Positions 42,390 through 56,200 of a stretch of DNA of 64,000 nt are shown piece after piece. The notes under the pieces are model-generated. The model saw only the letters and a list, made by a program, of their open reading frames with translations. It did not search any database and was not told where the DNA came from. Position 1 is the stretch's first letter. Each line of letters begins with the position of its first letter. The stretch comes from Usnea hakonensis (Eukaryota; Ascomycota; Lecanoromycetes; Lecanorales; Parmeliaceae): the NCBI GenBank assembly GCA_013423325.1, contig BLJB01000055.1, positions 1 to 64,000 of the forward strand. The letters are read 5' to 3'. The position numbers and the translations under genes are program-made.

Positions 42390-45300
42390 CTAGCCCTGAT
42401 TCGAGCTTGGCCTCGCCCTTTTTGGTTCCCTCTCAGCCGTCGCAGAGCCACTGGCTCTCCTCTTTGCTTTCTCTCTCTCATGCTCTTCCATTCTCACAGC
42501 ACGTCTCGCCTCCTGGTTTTTACGCTCATTCTCTTTGCGAAGGGCTTTGGATTCGAACTCGTGCCAATCCCCTTCTAGATCTTTGAGCCTGCAATGAGAA
42601 TTAGTGATATCATCCCAATGTGGGGCAATGAAGGGCAGTGAAGCTGAACATACTCAATGGCCTGCCTCGGTGCTGGCTCCTCCGTGGTAAAGTACGGATG
42701 CTCCAGCACGTCGCCGGCTGTTGGCCTTTTTGCAGGATCGTACATAAACATTGCCTGAAGCAGCTCAAAAGCGTCAGGTGTAAGTCTCTCCTGGTACTTT
42801 TCTGAAAAAGTGTTTGGCTTTCTTTCAGTGGGTCTTAGCAACTCAAACCACGACATGTCCACCAAGCCTGGCCATTCGGATCTCGTAGGTGTGCCCAAGA
42901 CATTGTAGATCTTGTCGAGTTGATTGATCTCTCCACCATCGCCGGGAAAGATGGCGTGCCGTGTGAAAATTTCAATCATGACGCAAGCAGCACTCCAAAT
43001 ATCAACGGCAGGACCATATTGTGTCTCGCCCAGGAGAAGCTCGGGTGAACGGTACCATATAGTTATGACACGGTTGGTATAGTCAGGTTTGCCACGCTTG
43101 GAGAAGAATCGTGCGAGTCCAAAATCCGCCAATTTGAGCTGTCCAGTGCTGCTTACAAGGATGTTGGCAGCTTTTATGTCTCGATGGAGCACACCGCGGC
43201 GATGGAGGTAATTGAGCCCATCAAAGAGCTGCCGGCCAAGATGCTTCTTGTGTGCATGCTCCAGCTTGAAGGTGGGATGATTGAGAAGACCAGTCAGATC
43301 ATGAGACAGATACTCGAAAACCATGAAACAGTCATTATGCTCTACCATTACCTCTTGTAGAGAAACGACATTTTCATGCTTCAAAGACTGCAAGAGCTTG
43401 ATCTCACGCACTGCAGTGACGGGGAAGCCATCTTTCTCGCCGTCCATTCGGATCTTCTTCAGCGCCGCGAGATTCTTAGTGTAGACATGGATAGCCTTGA
43501 AGACCTTGCCATAAGTCCCGGACCCTACCACTGACTCGTTGCCCGGTTTTCGATAATAGACTGATGTGGAGGCAGCAAAATCAGCTGGAAGTGTTGGCCG
43601 CTCTTTCATCCGCTTCATAGTCTTCTTTTCCTTTATCACTTCAGGAGATCGCTCGCGCGCGCGTTCTCGTTTCTGATCCCACTCAGGTCGCCTTTCATTG
43701 CGGTAGTCTCCTCGTCGTTGGTCACGGTACTCGTGATGGTCACGACGCTCATCTCTATAACCCCGCTCTCTCCGATCATCCCTCCTGTCACGCTCAGAAT
43801 GAGAATCACCAGGATGTGAGCCAGGCTTAGTCCTCAATGCGTCGAGCAGATTTTCCTTCTTGATTGGCTCCTTCATCTTCTGTACCAAATCAGTAGGGGG
43901 TTTAGCAGGTGCTGCAGGTCCACTTTTAGCTTTAAAAGCGAAGCTGAACTTGGACTCTGGTTTAGGCGAGTTCTCGGATTCCGGTCTTGAAGGCGGTGGC
44001 ATCTTTACGTCTTTTTCGCTCTGATCCTCGACTTGAAGGTTTTTGGAGGGTCGGAATGGGTTGTCATCATCATTCGCTTGAACTGGAGCTTGCTGCGGAT
44101 GTGGAGAAGTCTGCAGATGGCCTGAAGAGGGTTGCTGACTATATTGACCACCGCCTCGACCGTCAGTACTTGCATTTCCGGCAGTCCACTGAAGGTTCTG
44201 GAAGTGACCCCCTCTTCCCCGTGTGGGGGTAGGAGTAAAGTTCGGGTTCGACGGAGGAGCAACTGAACCAGAAAATCTGCGATCAGGATTTTGAGCGTAG
44301 TTGCCACGATAGCCTGCATTTCCACCCCGGAAAGCCTGATTCTGGTAAGTATGTTGAACTTGCTGAGGTCCACCAAAAGGACTTTGTTGGCCGTTCGCGT
44401 AGTAATGCCCTTGAGGGCTTTGTTGAGGAGGATAGCTCCCTTGCCGGTACGGAGGCGAGTAGCCGTTCACACTTGTAAAAGGTTAGCAGCTGGACAGAAT
44501 TCTTGAGAGTAGTAACTACCTTGCTTGTCCCTGATATTGCTGCTGTTGGCCTCCCCATCCACCTCGACCCTGACTGAATGGCGACCCCGAGTGAGGAGAG
44601 TTGTGATGCGATGACGTTGGTGTCCACTGCGGAGATGTCGAGTAAGGTTGTTGGGTATTGAGATGCGGGGGGCGACTTGGTCGATGTGTGCTGCCATGGA
44701 CGTCACTTGCCTTCATTCCATGCAGTGGGAAAGCTTCGCTTATCATGGCGGAGCTTTGAGGAAGTGGCTCATAGCTTGGGATGGGCCGGGGCGGAGAAGG
44801 CTGACGCGAACCATCGTTGATGGTGTTGTGTATAGGACGTGTGGAAGATTGCATCTTTGTGCGGCCGCCTCTTGCTCCTTCTCGTTCTACTGGAGATATG
44901 GGGGTCCTCCGCCTACTCCCTGGTTTCCTTGAACCCCCACGAGAAGACGATAAGGATTGGTTCCGATGTCGACTTGGTGCTTTGTGCCTTCTCGGGGAGT
45001 CCCTAGTGCGGGGCAAGGAATGGTAATTAGACGGAGTCGAGTCACTCTCTCTCCTGGAGCGATGAATAGGGGACGACCGCCGCTTTAGTCGTGGACGTTC
45101 GGGGGATTGTTTCCTCAATCTTATAGGTTTATCTCTCGATCGCAGAGGCTTGTGCGGTGAATTGTGTCGATTGTTCGAAAATGCAGGAGGCGGTGACCTA
45201 GAACGTACTCGTGATCCAGGAACGTACGAGTCTCCAAGACGGATAGCGGGGCCACTGAGGTCAGTGTAGGCAGACGAGTAATAGTCACTTCTACTTGGAC

Positions 45301-45814
45301 GTTGCGGTGAGAAAGCTCGTTCGCGACGTCTACTGTTTGGGCGGAAATTGTCAGTTCGACCGGAGTGAATTGGGCTGCGAGGCTTTCTCCGTTCCTCTCT
45401 GAAACTAAATAATTCACGTTGCGGTGATCTGCTCCGTGTTATTCTTCGTCGATCAGTTTCACCTCCTTCTTGATGGTATTGTGGTCTTTCAGAAAATCGG
45501 TCTTCGCTAGACTCTCGAGGACGTTGTACCAGCTCCGGCTTTCGTCTTAGCCGCGAATAACGAGACGCTCTTGCACGATTCTTTCCTAGTATATTGTCCG
45601 TCTCCAGCCTTTTAATCTCGGACGGCGACTCGGGTGCAGGGTCGACTATGGCTCTGCCCTTGATCTTCAGGCCCACGTCTGTCTCTCGTGGGGCTTCGGG
45701 CGAGACCTTGCGGCGGTCGTCTGTGCCTCTGTTTCTTCGACGATCACTATCCCTATGGTCGTCGCCGGCTCTCCACTGATCTCTCATCAATGGACTCCGT
45801 CGCGACGCAGCCAT
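42390..45814 (-). CDS. CTK1: CTD kinase catalytic subunit (CTK1/Lsk1/CDK12 type)
   Basis: Three exons on the minus strand (45814-44520, 44471-42654, 42588-42390) give 1103 aa. The first 430 residues are Arg/Ser-rich (many RSRSP, SPRRH and RERS segments); a Gln/Gly/Pro-rich segment follows. The kinase domain runs from about 745 to 1040: GSGTYGKV, the CDK9/CTK1-type helix FPVTAVREIKLLQ, HRDIKAANIL (catalytic Asp about 863), DFGLAR, and the activation segment YTNRVITIWYRSPELLLG. The tail after the last splice (LKDLEGDWHEFESKALRKEN) is Lys/Glu-rich. CTK1 phosphorylates Ser2 of the RNA polymerase II CTD during elongation. The long RS extension matches CDK12 and fungal relatives rather than the short yeast protein. 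First and second exons join as GQA-S-VNGYSPPYR in phase. Confidence 0.93.
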
Positions 45815-47497
45815 GTAATCGCTACTTTCATTTGGTCAGTAAGTGTGGTGGACTGGTGGTGGCCATGGTTTCGCTTCAAAGTTACCTTAGTGCAAAGCGA
45901 AACCCGTGTAAAATTAGCCGCAGGTATTTTAAAGAACCCCGAAACTTGAGACGAATATGGGAGTGCTTACCTGATAACCATGATCTACTGCTATGATATC
46001 CTTTGCGTTCGTCCAAGGTCGACATTTTTCCAATTCGTGTTATGTTCCTGCCAAGCCTCATCTTTGTCGTTGCCTGCTCTACGGTTGTTGTGTGTTGACC
46101 AACAACTCCAGGCAAGCTGGAGTGGCTCGGTACTGGCTTTCCCCTGGCTCCTGCCATAATATCTCATCACAAGCATGGCTATCTACGATGATGCTGTAGC
46201 ACAACACCAAGTCCGAGTAAAAGACAGCGTAAACACAAGCAAACAACAGCCCGTCAACCCTCCCATTCTCGTTATCCAATGAACTTGCTTCCGAAGCACG
46301 ATCATCTCATAGCTGTTCCTAGATTCCATAGCAACTCTCTCTTCAACATTGACGTCGCGGGTCCCACAGTTCTCCGTCAAGTGACTGGGAGGTGTCCCGC
46401 CACTCCAAAATATAACCAATGTTCAATTGACTGTCAGCTCGACGTTGGTTCAGGGAGGTATTGAGCACAGGGTCTAAATTAGTTTTCTTATCCAATCGAA
46501 TCAAATAGGTGCCAAAGATTGCTACGAGGAAAGCATTGCTGGTCTTGTAGAGGTGTGGACATTAGACCGAAGGGCCACTGCTGAAATCAATGTCTGGAGG
46601 GTAACCAGACTGAGCCGACTGATCGGGTTTGCGCCCTATTCCCTGCCAGTAGGCGTATAAACCACTGCTGTCACGGCAATGACAAAATTCCGGTTACAAT
46701 GCTCGGTTAGTAACCCGTTGATGTAGGCTCAGAATCGAATCTGAGCTGCGCCACCAAAAAAGGGTGGTCAAGCAGCAACCAAATTGGCTGCCATGTTCAA
46801 GCTCACTAGACATCATACAGTCTTGAGGTATCTTGGCGACCCAGCCTCGTCCGACAGTGAGGCCCTATGATCGGTATGGCTCGCAGTCTTTCCACCCGAT
46901 GCTGTGACTATTTCCATTCCCTGTCCACCATAGCCAACCCATCCAGGACTGGAGCGTGAACTATCTATACATGGCCCTGAAATCTGCTGCGAACATGATA
47001 GGGAAACAATTCAAAGGGTTATTGGATCGTGATAGGAAGCTATGTGTAATTTGTGGTTCAGGCTCGAGATAAATGAGGGGGAAGTTGGCTTGTGGTTTCT
47101 AGCGTGCTGTACTCTATCGTATCGTAATTTATTATCCCGGAGCTCTCTTTAAGGCTGAAATGCTTGGCTCAGAGGCGGACGACGGCCCGTCCGCCGTATA
47201 TGGGCGACCCCTTATAAGATATCTAAGGAATGTACATACCTTAGTACCTTCGGTAGCATGCTACGTGCCCCTAACAACTCGCTTCTTATCCAAACCTATA
47301 AAAAAATGAATACAAATTGATTCGACTTCATTTACTGATACTATCAATCATCGCCAGGTTTGCTTGTTCACGCTGTCTTGCGTAATGAGCTTAGAAAACG
47401 AGCGACTCGCCGCGGAAGGACGCGCATCCGCAAATCTCTTGACCCCATCATTCAACAATACTAATGTAATTCTCAAGAACCAGAACTCGAAGATGTC
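45815..47497. other. 1.7 kb gene-free region upstream of CTK1
   Basis: It separates the CTK1 start from the stop of the next minus-strand gene. Open frames of up to about 100 codons on both strands show no domain. TACATACCTTAGTACCTTCG near 47230 is one of the recurrent intergenic words. A long 5' leader or upstream non-coding exon of CTK1 could lie at its left end. Nothing else is recognised. Confidence 0.4.
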
Positions 47498-50400
47498 TCA
47501 TAGGTCTTCCCCCGAACTCGACTCGCTACTCTCCTCCAGGAAGATATCATCAAACCCCCCGGCTAGGTCGTCAAGACTTCTTTGCAAAGCCTCATCCATT
47601 GCCTTCTTCTCATCTTCGCTCAGTCGAACTTGTTGTTCTTCAGGCCCAGGCTGACTTCTGTTATCGCTGTCCGACCGAGAAAGTAACTTCCACAATCTGG
47701 CTTGCTCTCGACGGCTAACTTTACGGGCACATGTATCATGCTCTACGATGAATTCTACATCGCTCGAGGTAGAGCGAGAAGGACTGGTCGAATTGTTACT
47801 GGCGCGCTGAGGAGAACAGGAGGCCGACGATCTTTGACGTACATGGACTTGCCCTTTCCGGTCTTGGAAGAAGCAGTTCGATTGAACGTCTTCTGCTCTT
47901 TTTGCACAGTCATCAATGACGGTATTGACAGTGGTCGTCTCCTTGGTCAATTCATCGCTGTCCATACTTCCGGTAGCCAGATAGCAGCTCAAGTCCTGAT
48001 TGCGATAGTTGGTGATTTTACTGGAACTGGTTGACACCTCTCCTCCAGAGTCATTTGAGGCTAGAGAATCTTTACTAGCGAGAGTAGTTGAGCTTCTGAT
48101 TGTACGTAATGGGTTGAACGGTCTATTGAAGATTCCATTGGACCCTTGAGTGGGAGCAAAGATTCCTTCATACTCGGAGGTCGAAAATAGGAGCTTGTTG
48201 CTGCCAGGCTCTGCAATTTGAGCACCAATGTCCGGCTCAGGCTGTTCTTCGATGTCTTTCGTACGCTTGATTGGCGATATTTCATTCAGGCTCGACCGAG
48301 CACGTCGTTTGTGGCCGCGATCCTTGGAAGCAGAATAAGTCGCTAGCTCAGACCTAGTCGTCGAAGTGGTCAGAGGCTCGACCACTTGTCGAGGGGAGGA
48401 ATGAGCTAGGCTCATATCATTGGCAGAGATTGATGCTTGCACAGGCAAGCATCGAAGGCAATCAAGATCTTGGGTTGACCGCAAGTCTTGACTCTTTGAA
48501 TTTTCTCCTGAAGCTACAAGCCGAGGATTAATGCTGAGCCCAGGGATGGAATTCCAGTCAGTGTGTGTGGCTTCGAACGCATTTCCGTCATGGAGAGCCC
48601 CGGAAATATACACTGGATGTTTTGTCAGATCGATCGCCGGTGGTGGGAGGACGGATAAGCGAGCCATGGGTACAGAGTGGAAGGTAGAGTCCCTGCCGAT
48701 TAGTGAGGGAGCTGAAGGATTTGTCAACTGCTCTGGCGCATGATGCGAGACCCCTGCGACTGAAGATCGACTAGTGGGTCCATCCTGTCCCGGAAAATGA
48801 CGAGGAAAAACACCGTGAGTATCGTGGAGATACCCCTGTGGGTCTGGTAGATGTAGCGTCCGGACATGGGATACGCCGGAAAGACCATACATGACGAAAT
48901 GCTTTTTAACACTTTCGAGATCTCTTGTCAATTCCGCGTACTTAGCCATAAGATATGCCTGGGTTTGAGCCACGCTACACAAGTCAGTCTCCTGCGTTCC
49001 AATCTCAGTAGCCGAGGAGACCCTCGTCAGATGGTTGACTTTTGATCCTTCAACATTGCCTGTATGAGTACACTTATCTGGCGTACACAAATGATCTTCT
49101 GAATTGTGCTGACGTGGCCTGCTCGGAGAATGACTGGACGTTAGGAGGTTTTCTCCAGGGCATTGAGGTGCACATGAAAGCCTCGTATCTTGGTACGCTC
49201 TGGGCTCATTTGACAGTTCCTTAGTCTCATAGGACCTGTCGTTCGTGTAATATGGAACGACTCTGACTTTGAGGCGTGCGCGCAGGATCCGCTCATAGCG
49301 TACAGATGAGCCATTATCGTCGACGAGAGCGGCCTGCACGATGATTTTCACCATTTTGGAGGAACTCTCGCTGGGGTCTAGACATGAATTTGCTGTTCGT
49401 TTGTCGTAGTCGTTGGCCCTGTAGTAGAATGGCACTATTCCTTTGAAGCCCGCAAGCCCATCATCCCAAGCAAGCCAAGAGAGAGAATGCTGCGACTCAG
49501 ACTCAATGGAATACTTGACGTTCTGAGGCAGACAAGTAGGCCGAAATGCGGATTTACTGTAGTACTTGGGAACAATGCAGAAGCTTTGACCTTCAATTGC
49601 AGATTCATCAAGGCCTTCAAAAATTATGGAGTCAGGGACCCATGCTGCATCCACGACCGGATCAGATCTTGGAGACAACGGATCACAGCGCACCCGAACT
49701 GTAATGGATGTGTCACGAGAGCCATCCCCATGATGTTGCACCAAGGCGTCAGTTGCCATTAGATATAATCGAAGAAATCCTGACGTCGCTTTTGCCGCAT
49801 TCGCCTTGGACGAGTACAACGCCTCTGCCATTCCACTCACCAATTGATCCCGACAGAAGCTGATTCCACGGACTATGCCAGCAGAAAACAAGATGTGGAT
49901 GGGCATAATATTCCCTGCAAAGTCCTGCTGCTGAAGTTGCTGGTATATCTGCCATAACTTGGTGGCAAGCATCCTCTCCAGCGTTGAAACAAAAGCCGTA
50001 TGGACGCGAAAGAGCTCTTTTGCATCCACATCTGACAAACCGTTCCAAGCTGTGGAGATGTCGACGTGCTCAACAGTGAGGCTTTGGCCGGTATCACCGT
50101 GCAGTACCTCACGACGTTGATCCTCATCACCAGGGTGGGACCGAGTGACCGGTACGCAAAAGTCTAGCGGTTGAATATATCCTGAAGTGAGGCTTTGTAT
50201 GGAGATCGTCGCTGGCTCTGATCCAATACGATCAAGATCGTGCACACTAGACTGTGGTCTGCGATAATCCTGTTGGCCAGTGGGGGGAGGCCTTTCCTTC
50301 GTAGTTAAGGTTTGATTACCAGATACGCTAGTCATCCATTCATTGGGTATTGCTTGACGAGCTTGACAGCTGTGGGTGGGTGAGAAGACATTCTGTGTGT

Positions 50401-50787
50401 CATCGACACAGTTGCCTGGGGAGAGGTGAAGCCCATGCAATCCCACGGGCCAGCCCTTGACAGGTGGCGATTTGGGTCTTAGATTCGAGAGATCTCCATG
50501 CGACTTGGAAAGTTCACGGCGGATGCTCAGATTGATCCTCTTTACGGAGGCGCTTAGGACACGTTGAGACTCCTTGCCAGGCGTCCTATACCGATTGTAT
50601 GAAGACGGGCCCCAAAAGGCATCTGAATGAACCTTCGAAGTACCTCGAATAGAGGATGACTGGCGATTCGAAGCGTTTCTGAGCGCACTTCGAGGAGCAC
50701 TGAGTCACTGTTTAGAATTCGTCACTGACAGAAAGGCGAACAATACTCAACCTACGTATGCCAGTAGGACCGCTTTGGTGTTTCCAT
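47498..50787 (-). CDS. Large fungal protein of unknown function (1077 aa)
   Basis: Two exons on the minus strand (50787-50756, 50699-47498); the join gives METPKRSYWHTAPRSALRNA. The N-terminal 200 residues are basic and disordered. A folded-looking part follows: helical NGLSDVDAKELFRVHTAFVS, LERMLATKLWQIYQQLQQQD, then strand-rich VRVRCDPLSPRSDPVVDAAW, DSIIFEGLDESAIEGQSFCI, SWLAWDDGLAGFKGIVPFYY. A helix (AKYAELTRDLESVKKHFVMY) comes later. The rest is Ser/Thr-rich, with KRRARSSLNEISPIKRTKD resembling a nuclear localisation signal, and an acidic Ser-rich end. I recognise no named domain. The helix-plus-strand layout and NLS would suit a chromatin or transcription regulator, but that is a guess. 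Confidence 0.75.
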
Positions 50788-51115
50788 CCCTATACATACG
50801 ATAAGGAGGCTGTAAGATACTGATTACTCGCTGTGATGAAAGTCTGCACCAAGGATATGGGATATTGTTTCTGCTTGGTAGTGTGCCGAATGATAGTAGG
50901 AGGGATGAAAAGGTAAGATATTATGAAGAAGGAATGTGGCGAAATGCCCTGACCCAGCGTGCCTTCCGTTGTGTAAATGATCACAACAGGGAGGCGCAAC
51001 TCGGACATGCCTTAAACACAGAGGCTTGGACACCCCCATATTCTTAAAGACAGTCTCATTCGTCTTTTGCTCAAGACATGGGTGACAGGCTGGAGAATGC
51101 GAGTTCCCTATTCTT
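50788..51115. other. Short gap upstream of the 1077-aa gene
   Basis: It holds the promoter of the minus-strand 1077-aa gene and the 3' UTR of the kinase gene. Nothing specific is seen. Confidence 0.35.
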
Positions 51116-52608
51116 TCAGACCGCGTCCATGCTTGCTCGGGTACTTAATTGTTCGTTTTTGTTTCCTAGCTTAGAAATCTGCAAAAAAACATCAACGCCG
51201 TACCCTTCCAGATTATGCAGTTCTAGAAGCCCAGCCCAGTATTCGGCATATACTCTACTCATAGGCAGCCCCATTCCAAGCCTTAAATTGGGCGGCCTAG
51301 AAGTGAGTGAGCCAAGTGAGCCGTCATATGACCTTTTCCTGTTGCCTTCAACAGTGCTGGACTGGTCAAAGCTGGGGTCTGGCAACTTCAGCTCTTGCAT
51401 AGTTGCTGCCATCTTTGGCACTTGAGAAAGATTTCTCAGGTTAGTTTGGCTCCGCGGTCCTTTGCTGAAGGACCATAGTTCTGGCATGACTTCGTTGGGA
51501 ATCCCGCCACCTTGATCTGATATTCTGATAATCACGTGCTGTGGCGCTTCGCATATTAGGACCTCAATTGGTGGGGGACTCTCGATTAGAGCAGATGGTC
51601 TTTCAACGACAGCTTGGATAGAGTTGCGAAGAAGCTCGCCAACGACATATTGCAGGTGACTTAGGATGTAGGGGAACGTGGCATCCAAATGACCTTCAAT
51701 TGTGAAGCCCGGCAGTACGCAGCTGGAGCCGTAGGCCTCTTTGGCAAGGGTACTTGCTCGATCCCAGCACGCTTCCACCACTTCACGGGCGTTGCAACGC
51801 AAGAAGACTTCTCCCACAAATTCGGAATTGGGATCGACTTGAGACTTAGCATTGGGAAAGTGCCACGGGGAATTGAAAGTTTCGGTCAATGCAAGGTGCT
51901 GTTCGGCAATGACCCTTCGAGATATTCGCTTGTTACAAGGTTAGCGTTGCATATGGTGCAGCTTCAGGGACCCCACAGATCTCAACAGAGTATTTACAAA
52001 CTTGTCCATCTCGTCAGGCCGCATTAAGTCCTGGCATTCAAGGACGCCCATAGCCAGCCTTGGTATCACGGTCAAGTGCTCCCGAAGTGTCTCGCTGATG
52101 ACTTTGCAGAATTGCTCATTGTCCTCGACTGATTTAATCTCCTTTATTCTTCGCAGCACCTCAAATGCCTTGTAGTACAAATCGTAGACGTGTGACATGT
52201 TGGGATTTGTGACAACAACGAAAGGCAGCGTCTGCATATCTCGTAGGCGGTGGGCAAGTCTGCATCAGATTCAGGCGAAAACCCATGAAGACAAGGTAAG
52301 GGCCCAAACCTTGTAGGTAACTCCAATCTAACATAGTTGGCTGAGCTCAGAAGGCGGTTCTCTGTCAACGTACGGCCGAAGAAGGTCAATTGTCGAAGAC
52401 TGATTGGCCTAGCCTCCTTTTGCACCCATCTTCAGGCCGTAAGCAAAAGCCAGGATGGGCCATCTGTTTTTGTAGATTTGGCTACTAACTCATCAAGGAC
52501 CGCCGCAGGTCGCCATGGAATTTTTGTAGAAGCTATAGCTCTTCGGAGAAGAGAAGGCCTTGGTGACCAGGCGGTTCTCTTGAGGTCCCAGGATCTAGGA
52601 CGCGGCAT
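51116..52608 (-). CDS. Mitochondrial PDK/BCKDK-family protein kinase
   Basis: Four exons on the minus strand (52608-52490, 52429-52310, 52259-51977, 51928-51116) give 444 aa. The Arg-rich N-terminus (MPRPRSWDLKRTAWSPRPSL) suits a mitochondrial presequence. The helical regulatory domain begins EWVQKEARPISLRQLTFFGR and includes NPNMSHVYDLYYKAFEVLRR. The GHKL ATPase domain shows the N-box VVGELLRNSIQAVVE, the G1 box SDQGGGIP, and LGMGLPMSRVYAEYWAGLLE. Enzymes of this family phosphorylate and inactivate the E1 subunit of pyruvate or branched-chain 2-oxoacid dehydrogenase. A 40-residue Ser-rich insert sits between the G1 box and the last motif, in the ATP-lid, similar to fungal Pkp2-type proteins. 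Which dehydrogenase it acts on cannot be decided here. Confidence 0.92.
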
Positions 52609-53236
52609 TGCGTGGCTGCCATGCAGCAAAAACGAGGCTATCGCTCATTGATGGCAGTTTCCTCAGGGGCGAATGCAGACGATGGGTTGCTCGTAGTCGA
52701 AACAAAAAGCTCTGCAAAATTCTTGCTTGGTGTGGAGAGATGGCCGAAGGATCGGTGATTTAAATTACTTTAAAAGCTGCGGAGAAGCGAACCCCACTTG
52801 CGCAAGATGATGCCGTCCAAGGGACAATAGAATCCTACAGCACAATAACTCAATTATAGATTGCTTCACTTTTAACAGTATTACAGGGATGCGAAGCTGT
52901 AGGAGTAGGCATATGTATACAAAGGTATTATCGTATTTATAGTGACCGGTTGGTATTTTCGAAAAGCAGGCACTTCTCAACACATTGGCAAACTTAGAAG
53001 ATCTCGTCATCATCCGCGCCCTACTCTAAGGCATGCAACATTTCAAAAAAACCTGCAAATCCCATACTCTCGACCTCTAGACATCGCACGGAAATCACCA
53101 ACGATTTTATACAATTCGAATTCAAATTTCAACTGTCAGCTAGGCTGGTTTTTGCATAGCAGCCCTTTCCGCATGACCAGGTTTCCGCCCACATCAACTG
53201 TCCCGACCTTTCCCTTCTCGCTCCCTCTTGCCCAAG
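52609..53236. promoter_or_regulatory. Divergent promoter of PDK-family kinase and UBP15
   Basis: A 628-base head-to-head region. AT-rich in the middle (52740-52940) and pyrimidine-rich just before the UBP15 start. No repeat element is seen. Confidence 0.45.
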
Positions 53237-56200
53237 ATGGATCCTGTAAGCACCAATCTCGACAACAGAGCCATGGATCTCGAGGATGGAAGTGAGGCAG
53301 TGGCTGACATGGACGCCCGTCTGGGTGGATTACAGATGGGAGGAGGTGGTGATATGCTCATCGATGATTATGATGTGGTCGACGAGAAACCCGATGTTGC
53401 TATCATCACCCCGGACGACTCCCCAGAAGAGCAAGAAGCTGAGATCCGGGCCGATGACTGTGAATCACCTGAGATACTACAGAATCCTTCTTCGAGGGCT
53501 GCGTTCTAATTGGTCGGTAGATGATACTATGAAGCTCCGAGTCCTTCCCAAAGATGCCGATTTAGAGATAGACAATGAAACAGTGCACACTTGGGTTATC
53601 GATGATTGGAGACATCTGGAAAAGAAATCACGAGGGCCGAAGTTTCAGTGTGGCGGGCATCCATGGTATGTGAGATCAGAATCTGGCATTCGCCGACCCC
53701 GATTTTGAGTCATAGACGTTGACAGTATGCTAGGAGAGTGTTGCTGTTTCCGTTTGGCAATAACGTGGATTTTGCGTCATTCTACCTGGAACAGGGCTAT
53801 GAGGATGGAGATCAGAAGCCGCCTGAAGGCTGGTACGCTTGTGTACAGTTTAGCCTCGTTTTATGGAACAAGCAGGACCCATCGATATACATTATGCACA
53901 GTAAGAGAAACGGGCAAGCGTGAAATCGACATCTGTGCTGACAAGTATCGTGTCACCAGCTGCGAACCACCGCTTTAACGCTGAAGAAAGTGACTGGGGC
54001 TTCACACGATTTGCCGAGATCCGACGGCTCTTCGCTCCACAATGGGATAATAAAGGTCGGCCCATGATTGAAAATGACACAGTTAATGTGACCGCATATC
54101 TCCGAATGTACAAAGACCCAACTGGAGTTCTCTGGCATAATTTCAACAAGTTAGTAGTGTCCTTGACCAGAAGCGCATGTGTTAACACATGCCAAGTTAC
54201 AATTCGAAGGCAGAGACCGGTATGGTCGGCCTCAAGAACCAAGGGGCTACCTGCTATCTCAACTCACTCCTGCAATCTTTATACTTCACGAATGCTTTTC
54301 GCAAGGTTCGTCTTATGTTTCTACATAGAGAGAAAATTACGATTTAACAATTGCAGGCAGTGTATCAAATACCCACAGAAGCTGAATCTGATCGAAAGAC
54401 AGCCAACAGCGCCTGGGCACTTCAGAGGCTCTTTTACATGTTACAAAGCTACGAAGAAGCAGTCTCTACTCAGGAGCTGACCGCTTCTTTCGGCTGGGAG
54501 ACCAAGCACATATTCGAGCAGCAAGACGTCCAAGAACTGTCAAGGATCCTTATGGAACGCATGGAGGAGCGGATGAAAGGAACCGACGCTGAGAACGCAT
54601 TAGCAAATACGTTTGTGGGCAAAATGAAAACTTACATATCTTGCATCAACGTTGACTATGAATCGTCACGAATAGAGGACTTTTGGGACATCCAGTTGAA
54701 CGTCAGTGGGAACAAGAACCTGGACGAGAGCTTCAAGGACTATATTCAGGTGGAGACCATGGAGGGTGAGAACAAGTATTTCGCAGAAGGTTTTGGCTTG
54801 CAAGACGCCAAGAAAGGTGTGATCTTCGAAAGCTTCCCTCAAGTTCTCCACCTTCAGCTCAAGCGCTTCGAATACGATGTCAACCGTGATGCAATGATGA
54901 AGGTCAACGACCGCTACGAATTTCCAGAAATCTTTGATGCTTCGCCCTATCTTTCAGACGGTGCAGACAAATCTGAATCGTATGTTTACCAACTTCATGG
55001 AGTGCTCGTGCACAGTGGCGACTTCAATGCTGGACACTACTACGCCTTCTTAAAGCCGACTGCAGCTGGGCATTTTTACAAGTTTGATGATGATAGGGTG
55101 ACGCGAGCAACCTTGAAGGAGGCGTTAGAAGAAAATTTCGGTGGGGACTACGCCCGACTCAATGGCAATGTGGGCGTTCGAAACCCGTACACTCGGACTC
55201 TATCAACGAAGCGTTCGATGAGCGCTTATATGCTCGTTTATATCCGTCAAAGCCGCGTGCAGACGATATTGCACAAGGTCACTCCTGAGGACACGCCCCC
55301 CCATCTTGGTAGGTTTGCTTCAACACTCTGTCTTGCTGGCTTCTAATAGGCAATAGCAAAACAACTCAATGAAGAGCGAGAAGCTATTGAACTTCAGCGA
55401 AAAGAGCGCGAAGAGCAACATTTGTATCTCTCGATAGGTGTGGTTACGGAAGATAATTTTAAAGCGCATCAGGGTTTCGACCTCACCGATTGGGATCCAG
55501 ACGAAGTAACGAACTCTACACCGAGCGTTCATCGTGTCTTGAGGACTTCAACTCTGGCAGAGTTCGCCAAGACCTTGGCCGAGAGTCAGCGGCTCCCATC
55601 TGAGCAAGTTCGCTTGTGGGTGATGGTCAATCGCCAGAACAAGACTATACGACCAGATCAGCCTCTTTCCGAGCCAGATATGACTATTGACGAAGCTTAC
55701 AACAAGTACGGTGGCCGAGATAAGAGCTTCCGGTTGTTTTTAGAAAGGGCTTCGCAAGTTGAAGAGGGCAAGCCAATGTGGCCAGATATACAACCACCGA
55801 ACACTACCAACAATCAGCCGATGCTGATATTCCTCAAATACTTTGATGCCGGGGCGCAGACTCTAAAGGGTGCTGGTCACATTTATGTCAAGAAGCAGTC
55901 GAAGGTTGCAGAAATGGTGCCCATGATACTGCAGCTGATGGGCTGGTCACATGGCCCGAATGCATTATCCAACGGCCTTACAAACGGTACACCTTCGCCG
56001 CCGACGCTCGCACTCTATGAGGAGATCAAGCATTCGATGATTGAGCCAATGAAGCCGAAATCCACTTTGCACCAAGCCGAAATCCAAGATGGTGACATTG
56101 TCTGTTTTCAGCAAGTTTTATCAGAAAAAGACGCCTTGAGTGCCGCGCAGGCTGGCGGCTACACTGATGCCAAAGAGTTCTACGATTACCTGCTGAACCG

